Shown: positions 42,783-54,399 of the stretch, piece after piece
Layout: every line of letters starts with the position of its first letter
Position numbering within the stretch: the first letter of the stretch is position 1
NCBI RefSeq assembly: GCF_963678635.1
Contig: NC_087069.1
Span: forward strand, 7,574,633-7,638,632
DNA from: Symsagittifera roscoffensis
Taxonomy: Eukaryota > Xenacoelomorpha > Acoela > Convolutidae
Length of the DNA stretch: 64,000 bases
Reading direction: 5' to 3'
Translations under genes and position numbers: made by a program
The notes under the pieces: generated by a model
Databases searched by the model: none
What the model saw: only the letters and a program-made list of their open reading frames with translations
Told to the model about the DNA's origin: nothing

Positions 42783-44275
42783 ACACAGCTGTAGAGTATA
42801 TATGTGAGTGTCTACATGTATAAATTTGTCTCCTCATCATCTACATTAAAATCGGTATAACTCCTGCGTTATTAGCAATTGGACCGATTCACTGGCTTCG
42901 TGGTGATTTTTTTTTCCTTCTGTGGCGTTTCTAGTTCAGTGTCGTTCTCTGGAACGTCATCAAAAATTTTTGAAGGACACCCTCTCAACGGCTTTTCCTG
43001 GTTCGGTTTCAATGCAATAAATTTGGATGTTTGTTCATTCGTTCTTCTGAAGCAGTGGCCAACAAACTGAGTACGCTTAGGTCTAATTTTCTTAGAGCGT
43101 TTTTCATACTGTGCCATTTCAAACAATCTTTCGTTCCTTACAAGCTCTTTTTTTATTGTTAAGTGCGCTTTTCAGTAAATTGTTGTACATTCCGTAAAGA
43201 GTTGCTTCCATTATTTTACTCATCGTTCATGTTTCTGCACCACATGTCAACAATCTTTCAATTGTCACAGCAAACAGCTTGTACTTGTCGCGAGGATTCA
43301 TGTCGGATTTTGAAATTTCATCACTTTGTATTGTAGTGCCCATGCCAAAGAAACGCGTTCCTAGATGTACTGTCAACTAAAGAACCAAAATAATTTAAGT
43401 CTTTGACATTTTCCAACCGTTCTGCAGACACCGTACACAAGACTCGCGAAGAATTAACCATAACATTAGATAGTCTGTGTCTTCTTGGAATTCAGTTCTA
43501 GACCAATATTTGTGCAAGCGGTTTCAATTTTTTGTAAATTAAATCGGGCAATAGTTGCAATATTGTTTGTGAAAATAAAATCATTTAAAAAAATTTTGGT
43601 ATCTGAAACTATGTTTTTCGGAATTGTGAAAACTGCAAAACATGCATTTTCTGAGGCTTATGAAGGAGCGTAGTCAAGGTACAAAAAAAACAAGATGGGA
43701 GCAAGAGTGTCACGCGGTTTCAATTTTTTATTACTTAAATTGGGCAATTGTTGCAATATTGTCTGCGAAACTAAAATCTTTTTAAAAAACTTTGGTATCT
43801 GAAACTATGTTTTTTGGAACTGTGAAAACTGCGAAACATGCAATTTCTGGGCTTATGAAAGAGCGCAGTGAATGCACAAAAGAAACAAGATGGGAGCAAG
43901 AGTGTCACTTTGTAAAACGACACAAAACTGGCGAATAGTTCAGCCTCACCATTGCTTGTCACAACTTGCTTTCGTAGCTTGATGTAGTTGAAGAATAGTC
44001 TCTATATAATTCTGAGGATCGCCATAAGTTCGTAAGGTCTGACCCAAATTTTTTACTCTTGATGCTGGTTTTGGCTGTCGAATGCCTCACGAAAATCAAA
44101 AGAACTGATGACGGCCTGTAAGTTCTTGTCCTTCGCCCCTTCTAAAACTCTTTGGAGGTCCATAATCTGTGTCAATGTGTTTTTACTAGGCCTGAAACCG
44201 CTCTGATTGCTTCTCATCAGTGGTTCAATACGCTGACGATTGAGTAACAGTTTTTTAAAGCTTTTTACGGAAGAA
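42783..44275 (-). pseudogene. LINE reverse transcriptase fragment C, most 5' sequence kept
   Basis: The minus strand from about 44275 reads KLLLNRQRIEPLMRSNQSGF, then QIMDLQRVLEGAKDKNLQAV and SSFDFREAFD (motif A), SDTLAPILFLL (motif B), a decayed motif C (FADN near 43760 and FTNN near 43570), and GHCFRRTNEQTSKF (43020-43060). The sequence between 43518 and 43909 is a 196-bp tandem duplication (offset 196) carrying motifs B and C twice. A short remnant of (TG/TA)n at 42790-42835 separates it from fragment B. Confidence 0.82.
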
Positions 44276-44500
44276 AAATATGTTTTATGTGTGTCTCCAT
44301 GTATGTGTATATTCATGTGTCTACGTATCTGTCTATTGGTGTGTTTTTATGTGTATTTATGTACATGTGTGTGTAAAAAACGAACGTGTGTATGTATGCG
44401 TCTACTTATCTGTCTAGTCTGTTTATGTATGTGTCTATGTATGTCTTTAAATGTGCTTGTGTGTGTGTATGTATGTGCGTATGCATGGGCCTGTATGTGT
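44276..44500. repeat. (TATG/TGTG)n microsatellite-like tract 3
   Basis: Same type as tracts 1 and 2; it separates LINE fragments C and D and ends in a CATCATCATCAT run. Confidence 0.92.
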
Positions 44501-45135
44501 CTCGTCATCATCATCATAATAATCGATGCAGCAGCAGCATAATCAGACATTGGACAAGAGCTTTCGAATGGTCATAAAACTTTTCGATCTGTGGCAAGTC
44601 TAGTCCAGTGCTGTCCTCTAGAACATCGACAAAAAATTTTGCAGGGCGCTCCCTCAACTGTTTTCCCTTGTTCAGTTTCCATGCAATAAACTTGGGTTTT
44701 CCTTCATTCGTTCTCTTGAAGCAGTGGCCAGCAATTTGAGTACAATAACGTCTGTTTTTTCGGAGAGTTTTTCACACTGTGCCAGTTCAAACAATTTTTT
44801 GTTCCTTACAAAATCGTTGCTTTTGGAATGAAAGTGTGCTTCTCAAAAATTTGCTTCATATTGCGTCGTGAGTTGTTTGTTACTCGTCATCCATTTTTAG
44901 GCCCTATGTCAACACACTTTCAACTGTCGCAGCAAACAGCTTGTACTTGTCGCGTGGATTTCTGTCCGGTTTCCGAATGGTTGTCAACTTGGACTGTGCT
45001 GCCTACGTCAAAGAAACGTGACTTTTTTTCAGATTTTGTACTGTCACCTGAAGAACCGAGATACTTGTAATCTTTGACAACTTCCAATCGTTCTCGAGAG
45101 ATGATTGAGTAACGGTCTGTTCTTGATTTTTTTTT
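44501..45135 (-). pseudogene. LINE reverse transcriptase fragment D, internally deleted
   Basis: It matches the 3' half of fragments A-C (GCAGTGGCCAGCAATTTGAG, the AGCAAACAGCTTGTACTTGT region, GACAACTTCCAATCGTTC), then jumps near 45095 straight to the common 5' edge (GATTGAGTAACGGTCTG). The motif A-C region is therefore missing. Confidence 0.75.
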
Positions 45136-45905
45136 TGCAGGAAAAACGTGTCCTATATGTGTCTATTTATGTCTCTATGTATGTGTGTATTTGTGTGCGT
45201 ATGTGGGTTTTTGTGTATGTGTTTATGTATATGTATATGTGTGTGTTTTTGTGTGTCTATTTATGTATATGTATGTGTGTGTGTGTGAGTGTGTGTGTGT
45301 GAACGTGTTTATGTATGCGTCTACTTATGTGTCTATGTATGTGTGTATGTATGTGTTTATATGTGTTTGTGTGTATGTGCCTACGTATGTGTTTATATGT
45401 TTGCATTTTTATTATATGCATTTTTATTGTATGTGTGCATGCATTTCTGATTGAATTTGTTTATATATGTGTTTATGTGTGCCCATGTGTATGTCCATGT
45501 ATATGTCTATTTTTATCTTTGTATAAGCCTAATTATTAGTCTATGTAGGTGTTTTTTATGTGTTTACATGTGTGTTTGTTTGTGTGTGTATGTTTATGTG
45601 AACGTTTATGTTTATAGAAGTTTGTTTATATGCTTTATTAGTGTCCAAAATTTTGTTTTGAAAAACAACTCTCTCGGTGAAACACATTTTCCAAACCTAT
45701 TCGAAAGTTTTTTTGAAACATAGTTGATAGATGTTTCTAGGTATGTGTTTATCTATGTATGTGTGTGTATGAGTTAGTATGTGTCTATCTATGTGTGTAT
45801 ATGTGTGTATGCGTGTGTTTATGTATATGTGAAAGTATGCTTGTATGTATGAGTGTTTGTATCTGTGTAAAAATTTGTGTATTTATGAGGTATTTTTTTG
45901 TTTGT
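45136..45905. repeat. (TATG/TGTG)n microsatellite-like tracts 4 and 5
   Basis: Two tracts, 45150-45640 and 45735-45890, around a short unique piece. Each is followed by a similar GTCCAAAATTTTGTT / GTCCAAAATCCGTGG sequence (45645 and 45925), so this too is a duplicated unit. Confidence 0.88.
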
Positions 45906-45937
45906 TTATAAGCTAAATTAGTGTCCAAAATCCGTGG

Positions 45938-46160
45938 TCGAAAACAGCCGTTTCGGTGGAGCACATCATTTTGAAACATTGTCGAAAACATGGTCGAAAT
46001 ATAGTCGAAACATTTTTTTGAGTCGTGGTCCAACAAAAAGTCGACTAAACGTCGAAACAAACTCGAAATTTTTTCGTTTCGTGGTCAATTACAAAGTCGT
46101 TAAAGTATGGTCGAAATATGGTCGAACACAAAATATGGTCGAAACATAGCCGAGCAGAAA
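45938..46160. repeat. Irregular GTCGAAA repeat
   Basis: About nine copies of GTCGAAA or GTCGAAC spaced by 8-30 bases, often as ATGGTCGAAATATGGTCGAA. No regular unit length and no gene. Confidence 0.7.
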
Positions 46161-48870
46161 ATCGCACAGAGGTGAAGCAAATGCTCCTGAATTACTATTG
46201 AAAACATGGCGTAAAAAGCAGCTGAATATACTGAAATCAAAAAGAAAAATACGTCTAAAGATAATTAAAATTCGGCTACGTATTGGTCCTAAATCTGCGT
46301 CTCAGATTGGGAAGAAAGTCGAATGAGTACTTTAGTTTGCAAGTTTGATTGGTAAAAAAGCTTCGTTCTAATACCTAATGAAGTTGTGATGTAAAAAACA
46401 CAGTTCAAACTTTTGATACGCCCAAATTGTGAGCCTGTCGAAGCACAGCCAGTTGATCGCAGCTGATTGATTTCGTCGTCGTTGTGAAATGAACCGGTTT
46501 TGCTTGCCTGTTCAGACATAAGTTCACTTATGTCGGGCCCGTATGCAAGTATAACTACTAGAGAAAGTACTCTCGATTTATTCGGGCCTACAAGGCTTCA
46601 GGGGCAAAGCAGGTGTATCAACCACAAATGAGAGGTGCTTACATCACCACATTTTAATTCTACCACACTACAGCACTCGGTTTAGGTAATTATAAAAATA
46701 GCAATAGTTTCGTTTGTGGTACAACAACATGCTGACAACCTGCAATTAATCCATAAACCAAAAAACTGAATGAAAGTTGAAACAAAAACAAGATTACTGG
46801 TATTTATTGCAATAATAAAAGGGTAATTAAAAAAATCGGAGAAATTTTGAGCTAATTTTCAGCTGTAACAGCGAACACAAATTTTGAACACAAACATTTT
46901 TGCCGTTTTTAAAGAAAAATGAGCATCTCTAGACAAATTCAGTTGCTCTTCAAACCCCAACGCTTACCCTCTAGAGCTGCATTTCTTTTACATGGTTTCT
47001 AACTTAGAATTTTTGCTTCAAGTCTACTAAGAGTGTTTTTTCGTTTGTAACGACATGTAACAAAAGTTAATATCAAATCGAAGTTTCAGTTATATTTGAA
47101 AAAAAAACAGAAAAAAAACAAAACTGTAACAGTTTTTTTCTAGAATAATACTCTCATTTGTTTTTCCCCTGTTTGACCTCTTGGTCAGGTGAAAAACAGG
47201 ATAAACTACTGATTTACTCTGATACTGAATTTTGTTTTACAACTGTTGTTTTTATTGAACAATACTGAAAACCTCTATGACTTCAAACCAGGTCATTTTC
47301 TCACTCATCAATATCAAGCGTTGCAATTTTCATGTGGATACCCAGTGAACGCATCATCACAAAAAATGTTTTCGGTTGCGCGTCTGAATAAATCCCAAGA
47401 CGCAACACTTGCTATCATTGGCATTAATCCTTTCGCAGATTCTTTCTACGAATCTTTCATTCGGACGAGAAATATCTAGTTTCTCATCAAAATATCCTGC
47501 TAGAAATTCTCTTTGAAATGTTTATATACAAGATGGATTTTCTTGACTTTCTTTTTTTCTCAATTTATTTTTGATCTTTGCAAAATCTAGGCTATTTATA
47601 GCCAAAAAAACTCCTGAGGAGGCTCAAACACTCAAACTACCCCTGGCTAAACGGATATACTAAAGCTAGTCCACATAACCGGATACATTTTAGAAGTATT
47701 AGCATCCTAATGCAAAGTAACACTCATTATAACAATTGTTAATATGCGTTGTATTGTTACGGCTTTTGTGTATACTCGAAGCTTGTTTATTCCTTTGCGG
47801 TTGTGCAGTTAAATCATTTCTGGTGCTTCCTTCGTAAAAGTGTTTATTTCTTACGTTAGGTGAGAAATAATTAGTTTTTGTACACTAATTAGCTTTTGTA
47901 CACTATTTGGTTTTTAAATTAATTGTTTTATTAATAATTAATAATGGTTTCTGCGCTTTGTAGAGGATCTATGAAAGTCTATCTAGCCTGTCTAAGCTTA
48001 ATACCCCACACTCCAGACTGAGTTATTGTGTTGAGGAATTCGTTTTTTTGCGACTCAAGGCCGTTTTTTTGCGTCTAGAGCTTTGGAAGATCTGAAGTGG
48101 TTTTTGTACAATAATTAGTGCAGTTGATTAAGAGAAGGGTTATCTAAATCAATTAGATTTCAACAACACGCTTAGAGAAAACTTCAGGACATAAAAAATC
48201 CATGTTAAGTCAGTTTAAAAAAATCCCTCTAAACCTCTTACCGTTTGACAGAGTAGAACAGCTAAAAGCGATAAGCTGAAAAACATAAACTGGAGGAGAA
48301 CTTTCGAGAATATAGATTTGCGGGCATTGAAATGTTAAGCGGAATTATAAAATTTACCTTTGGGCGTAGGAATCAAGAATATCAGTTGAACTATCCTTAC
48401 ACATCGGATATAATGCGAGGTTATAACTACTAGAGCGGATAAATTTTTTGAAACTTCAAAGACTACTGACCTTACAATGCCAACCCTAAACGTATTTTGG
48501 TAGTGGATTGTGAAACCGCGATGTAGCACCGATCCTGGTGTCGTAATTGATCAAAATGGGTATAAATTGTTGAAAACAAGTTCTTTCCACGTATCGATTT
48601 GCTTTTGTCAAGTTTTTTGTAGAATTTTGTGAATTATCTACCTACAGATACGAGTCCAACATCCTTATAAATTCTGAACGCTGCTTTTGTTCCGAATGCA
48701 AAAAACTCAAGCTGCAAAATTTAATTACTAAAAATTTTCAGGCGATAAAAAAATTTCAGTGTATTTTGTCGAGATATTAGTACTTACAATTTTTGGTAAG
48801 ATATTGAGAAAAATTTCAGGTCTTGCTTGCAATTAATTAGAGTAACAAATTAAAAATCATATTATAATAT
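46161..48870. other. AT-rich stretch with one weak exon candidate
   Basis: Mostly unrecognised. On the plus strand 47292-47479 could be a terminal exon: an acceptor-like TTCAAACCAG is followed by HFLTHQYQALQFSCGYPVNA and DATLAIIGINPFADSF, then TAG. Its amino-acid mix is less biased than the AT-rich noise around it. No partner exon was found. Confidence 0.25.
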
Positions 48871-49313
48871 CCAAGGACGAATCTAGGATTTTCTCGAGGG
48901 GGCGGCGGATTTTTAACAATTTTTTTGACTTTTTTTAGGTCAACCAAATTGATTTTTCGAGCTCTCCCAAAGCACTGTTTTGCCCCTATTGTGGTCAAAC
49001 TTCTGAGCCGTAGGCAGAATTATGAAAAAACAGGCAAAAAAAGGCGTTTTCAGGCACTTTTTGGAAAATTTTGACCAAAAAATTGCGTTTTTTCGGCGCG
49101 TTGTCCCCCCTCAAAACTAGTATATATTGGCGCCAAAGGCGCCTTTAGTACACTTTTAGGGTCCATCACCAAAATTTGACATCTTGAAAATAATACAAAA
49201 GGGGGATCCTTTGGTCCTTTGGGTCGGTAGGGGATCGAATCCCTGAGCGAAAAAGCGCCGCACCCCCCACCCCCCTCCCCCCCCCCCCCCACCCCTCCCT
49301 GAATCCGCCCCTG
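48871..49313. mobile_element. Possible non-autonomous DNA transposon (MITE-like)
   Basis: The left end CCAAGGACGAATCTAGGA and the reverse complement of the right end, CAGGGGCGGATTCAGGGA, match at most positions as imperfect terminal inverted repeats. There is no coding capacity inside, which has G/C runs next to both ends. AT-rich flanks (ATTATAATAT and ATTATG) could hold a target-site duplication but do not prove one. Confidence 0.5.
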
Positions 49314-50310
49314 ATTATGTCAATAGTTACATCAATATATAAATACGGACAAAGAACGGCGAGGTTCGAGATAGTCAACTATTGAGAACAGCTGCAATTG
49401 TCTTTATCTGACGAGTTTTTAATTTCACCTGGTAAATGAACGCCAATAAACTTCAAGTCGATCGTTAAGAAGGAAGGAACGCAGAGGACCGATTGCGCGA
49501 AAATTAAGTCAACCAATCAGATTTCAGTATTCATAACTTTGCAAGAAATAAGGCTATAAAACGTTTTCTTTTTGGGCATAGTTTTGGGGCAATGATTAGT
49601 AGGGAGTTTTCGCGCATTTGGTGCTGTGCGCATGCATGAGAATATCCCCAGGTTTGGCTAAGATTTCTCTCGGCATCTGCAGAGAGCTGGATTCCAGCTC
49701 TCAGGCTCAACCTCGAATCAGCAAAAAATTTCCATTTCATATCCAACTGCAAACCTCACTGTTTCTTGTATTTTACAACGCTATAATAAAAAAACTCAAC
49801 ACATGCAGATTAAGGTAATCATATTAAGTTTCTCATAAAGATTATCTTTTGAATTTTTTTAGAACTTTTTTTGTGGAGGGCTTGTTTCCATATATGGTTT
49901 TCTAATGACAACTGAAGTTTTGCGTACCCAATATTTGTTTCATGGGGCTCTTTTAGTGCATCCTTTGTCGTGGTAGTTATATTCACTTGGTGCTTTTAAA
50001 ATTAAAATATTGATGATCTTATATGTCTTTGTTTACTAATTCTTAAAAACTCTACATTATATTCAGCTGGCGCTTTCGCGTGCTCTTGAAATTTTGTGAT
50101 GTTTTCGATCTTAGGTAAGTTTTTGGATTGTTTTGCTTTCTTTCAGTTTGCTAAACTGTTATAATGTTTTTATCTCTTCTTGCGTGGCTCACTGATAGCT
50201 AGCTTGCAAAGTGAGAGATTTAGTCTATAATTTTGTGTCACAACAAAATCTTGAACCTTTGTTTAGCTACAGCCTTTCTCTTTTGAGCAGCTCCAGAGAT
50301 TTGTTTGAAA
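49314..50310. other. AT-rich stretch with one perfect small palindrome
   Basis: No supported gene. At 49682-49702 the arms GAGAGCTGG and CCAGCTCTC flank ATT, a perfect 9-bp hairpin. Confidence 0.5.
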
Positions 50311-51830
50311 CTATTTCATCCAAGTTTGTAGACATTAGCCAATTTTGATCCTCATATAGAGTTTTTTTGATCCGAGTTTTTTTCACGTCAGGTTTTTTCA
50401 TAATAACTCAAAATCTTATGTTAAATAGACATCTACATTCTTTTTCTTAGAAAGAGTTATTTTCCTAATTCATTTTATTGTAAGAATCCTACGTTTAAAT
50501 CTGTTTTCTTAAAAGATTCCTTTTGGGTTTTTGAAAATAATTATTTTGAATAACAAGATTCTAAAAAGATAAAATTTGATTTTTACTGAAATCTGAGTTT
50601 GTTAAGAAAAAACTAAAGCTCCTTGTTCGGCTCAAATTTTTGGCTATTTTTCGACTGCGAAACGACTGAGTGCATTTATAGGTAAGATGCTTTTCAACTT
50701 ATTAACTCATAAATTATCATTTTCAAATAGATAAAAATTTCGAGGCCACATGGTGTATTTTGTGAACTGCAAGCAATTCCGTAACAGACCGAAAAAACGA
50801 TTTGCCGCGGAATCCGCTAAATTGATTTTTTTTTCGATCTTTTGGCCAATTTGGATTCCACTAAAAATAGGTGAAACACTATTTTGCTCAAAACCGCTCG
50901 AAAAACCGGCAAACTTTTGCTACAAAAATTGCGGATTCCGTAATAGTTTGTAGAATCCAAAAACAAAGAATTATTTATGGTTATAGTAAGGTTACGTTGT
51001 CATGGAACCCGCAACTAAGAGGAATCCGCAAATTGTCAGCGTAATCCGCTAATGGCAAGCGGAATTCACAAATCTGCTCACCTTTGCGGAATCTGCTTAT
51101 ATTAAGCGGAAACCGCGACAAACCTAATGTGTTGCCAAAGCTTACGCTACTGTTCATTGTCCGCCCAATGCATGAAAAGTTATATGAAAGGATTCCACAC
51201 TTACATTTTGGATCATATTCTAAGATTTGGCTCTTGCTTTCAGTGACTTACAGGCATAAAATAGTGCGCCTACCTAAATGACCTCATAATGAATGTATTA
51301 AACACATGTCATTAATGACCAGCTCAATTATATTCTTATTATTTGTAAAAACGGGGCTGAGCGAGCGCAATTTAAAATTAGATGTCAACAAAGAGCACCA
51401 TTTGAGTTTGGATTGATTCTAAAAACCCTTCAACCTTTCCTCAAGTCAATTTCAAGTTTTGATCTCAACTTCTATGGCGGTACTTTCTTTCCATCAAAAA
51501 GGATAATTGAATCTCTTAATTCATCTTTTTATGAACATTGATCTGATTAACTTTAGTTTGGCAGTTCAATTGCGAAGTTTGAAAGGGTTATGAAAAAACC
51601 CATGTTCACCGTCGTTGTGGTCACAGTCTGGTTAACGGAGCGAATGAGCCCACGTCTCTCTAATTAGTTTTTATTGTTTCTATATTTTTCTCAATGACTA
51701 TTGGGGACGAATCGCGCTAAAAGTTTCATTCATTCATTCCGTTCTCTGATAAAATAAAGACTTCGAGTTTGCCCCCAGGAGGTTTCAAATTGCCTTGGAA
51801 ATTTGCTCCTAATTCTAGAATTTCTCAAAA
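50311..51830. repeat. 1,520-bp tandem duplication, copy 1
   Basis: The sequence from CTATTTCATCCAAGTTTG (50311) to AATTCTAGAATTTCTCAAAA recurs from 51831 at an offset of 1,520 with few differences. It holds a cluster of GCGGAATCCGC-like motifs (50810-51115). Short ORFs inside are not shared as intact frames and are not supported as genes. Confidence 0.95.
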
Positions 51831-53368
51831 CTATTTCATCCAAGTTTGTAGACATTAGCCAATTTTGAACCTCACATAGAGTTTTTTTGATCCGAGTTTT
51901 TTTCACATCAGGTTTTTTCATAATAACTCAAAATCTTATGTTAAATAGACATCTCAATTCTTTTTCTTAGAAAGAGTTATTTTCCTAATTCATTTTATTG
52001 TAAGAATCCTACGTCTAAATCTGTTTTCTTAAAAGATTCCTTTTGGGTTTTTGAAAATAAATATTTTGACTAACAAGATTCTAAAAAGATAAAGTTTGAT
52101 TTTTACTGAAATCTGAGTTTGTTAAGAGAAAACTAAAGCTCCTTGTTCGGCTCAAGTTTTTGGCTTTTTTTCGACTGCAAAACGACTGAGTGCATTTATA
52201 GGTAAGATGCTTTTCAACTTATTAACTCATAAATTATCATTTTCAAATAGATAAAAATTTCGAGGCCACATAGTGTATTTTGTGAACTGCAAGCAATTCC
52301 GTAACAGACCGAAAAAAGATTTGCCGCGGAATCCGGTAAATTGATATTTTTCTTCAATCTTTTGGCCAATTTGGATTCCACTAAAAATAGCTGAAACACT
52401 ATTTTGCTCAAAACCGCTCGAACAACCGGCAAGCTTTTGCTACAAAAATTGCGGAATCCGGAATAGTTTGTAGAATCCAAAAACAAAGAATAATTTATGA
52501 TTATAGTAAGGTTACGTTGTCATGGAACCCGCAACTAAGAGGAATCCGCAAATTGTCAGCGGAATCCGCTAAAGGCAAGCGGAATTTACAAATCCGCTCA
52601 CATTTGCGGAATCCGCTTACCTTTGCGGAATCTGCTTATATTTAGCGGAAACCGCGACAAACCTAATGTGTTGCCAAAGCTTACGCTACTGTTCATTGTC
52701 CGCCCAATGCATGAAAAGTTATATGAAAGGATTCCACACTTACATTTTGGATCATATTCTAAGATTTGGCTCTTGCTTTCAGTGACTTACAGGCATAAAA
52801 TAGTGCGCCTACCTAAATGGCCTCATAATGAATGTATTAAACACATGTCATTAATGACCAGCTCATTTATATTCTTATTATTTGTAAAAACGGGGCTGAG
52901 CGAGCGCAATTTAAAATTAGATGACAACAAAGAGACCAGTTGTATTTGGATTGATCCTAAAAACCCTTCAACCTTTCCTCAAGTCAATTTCAAGTTTTGA
53001 TCTCAACTTCGATGGCGGTACTTTCTTTCCATCAAAAAGGATGATTGAATCTCTTAATTCATCTTTTTATGAACATTGATCTGATTAACTTTAGTTTGGC
53101 AGTTCAATTGCGAAGTTTGAAAGGGGTATGAAAAAAAAAACATGTTCACCGTCGTTGTGGTCACAGTCTGGTTAACGGAGCGAATGAGCCCACGTCTCTC
53201 TAATTAGTTTTTATTGTTTCTTTATTTTTCTCAATGACTATTGGGGACGAATCGCACTAAAAGTTTCATTCATTCATTCCGTTCTCTGATAAAATAAAGA
53301 TTAAGAGTTTGCCCCAGGAGGTTTCAAATTGCCTTGAATATGCGCTCCTAATTCTAGAATTTCTCAAA
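51831..53368. repeat. 1,520-bp tandem duplication, copy 2
   Basis: Second copy. It has about 20 extra bases in the GCGGAATCCGC cluster near 52600, one extra motif repeat, so the cluster is itself changing length. Confidence 0.95.
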
Positions 53369-53614
53369 ACTGCTTATTTCGATCGATTATTATTTCCTCT
53401 TTTACTGAAAGAGGGAAGGGATCTTTTTTCTTTTGCGAATGCATAACGATGACGTGCATATTGATTAGTCTAAGAAACAACCAGCAAAGGCACCCGAAAA
53501 ACATATTATTTTAAAAAAGTTTGACCAATGGGAATTTTCCTTACTACTGTAATAAAAGAGTTTTAATATTTTCAATCGAGTTTTTAGAATTCAGAAATCA
53601 ATTTCTTATTTTGC
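53369..53614. other. AT-rich stretch up to the assembly gap
   Basis: Nothing recognised. Confidence 0.4.
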
Positions 53615-53814
53615 NNNNNNNNNNNNNNNNNNNNNNNNNNNNNNNNNNNNNNNNNNNNNNNNNNNNNNNNNNNNNNNNNNNNNNNNNNNNNNNNNNNNNN
53701 NNNNNNNNNNNNNNNNNNNNNNNNNNNNNNNNNNNNNNNNNNNNNNNNNNNNNNNNNNNNNNNNNNNNNNNNNNNNNNNNNNNNNNNNNNNNNNNNNNNN
53801 NNNNNNNNNNNNNN
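53615..53814. other. Assembly gap (200 N)
   Basis: Exactly 200 unknown bases, probably a scaffold gap of set or estimated size. It follows a duplicated region, which may explain the failed assembly. Confidence 0.99.
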
Positions 53815-54399
53815 AAACTCTAAGGTGTATGAGGAAAAAAAATAATTCTTAAATCGCCAACTGAAAGTTGTTTTGGATGCAGTCAACGGATAAAAATGAA
53901 TGATTTTGAAGTCATTCAGAGAATCAAAGAGAAACTCAGCGTAAAAAATTCCGATCAAGTTTACAATTTCACACATCTTCTCTGTAAAATTTGCTTTGCG
54001 AAGTATGATTATTGAACTATTTGAAAATTTCTGAGTGAAAAAAATAAAGGTTGGAAGTAAAAAATTTTTTGTTGAGAAAAAGTCAAAATTGTTGGCTAAC
54101 GCGAATTGAGGCAAAAAAATTTCCTAAACAAATTTCATTAGAGACATAACAAGCAGGCAAAAAAGATTAGCAGCTGACATGGGACACGAAAAATTCATAT
54201 TATTTTTTTTATAAAATCAACACAGGTGCTAAATGCAATTGCTCTGATTTTCTCCAGCTAGTAATTAAGATAGTTGAGAAAAAGAAACCGAAAAGTCAAG
54301 ACAAGATTCCGATGAAACAGAAGTTGAAAACTTGGTCATTAATCAGTTATAGGAAAAAACTGATAAAAAACTTCCGTTGTTCATTTGTCTGCAAAAGAA

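Noticed and set aside
46289-46519. Minus-strand ATG ORF starting MSEQASKTGSFHNDDEINQL
   Set aside because: It has a proper ATG and a normal-looking start, but no signal, domain, splice sites or relative. It is too weak to list as a gene.
51084-51281. ORF repeated at 52623-53000 in the tandem duplication
   Set aside because: It appears twice only because the DNA is duplicated. It overlaps the GCGGAATCCGC cluster and has no domain.
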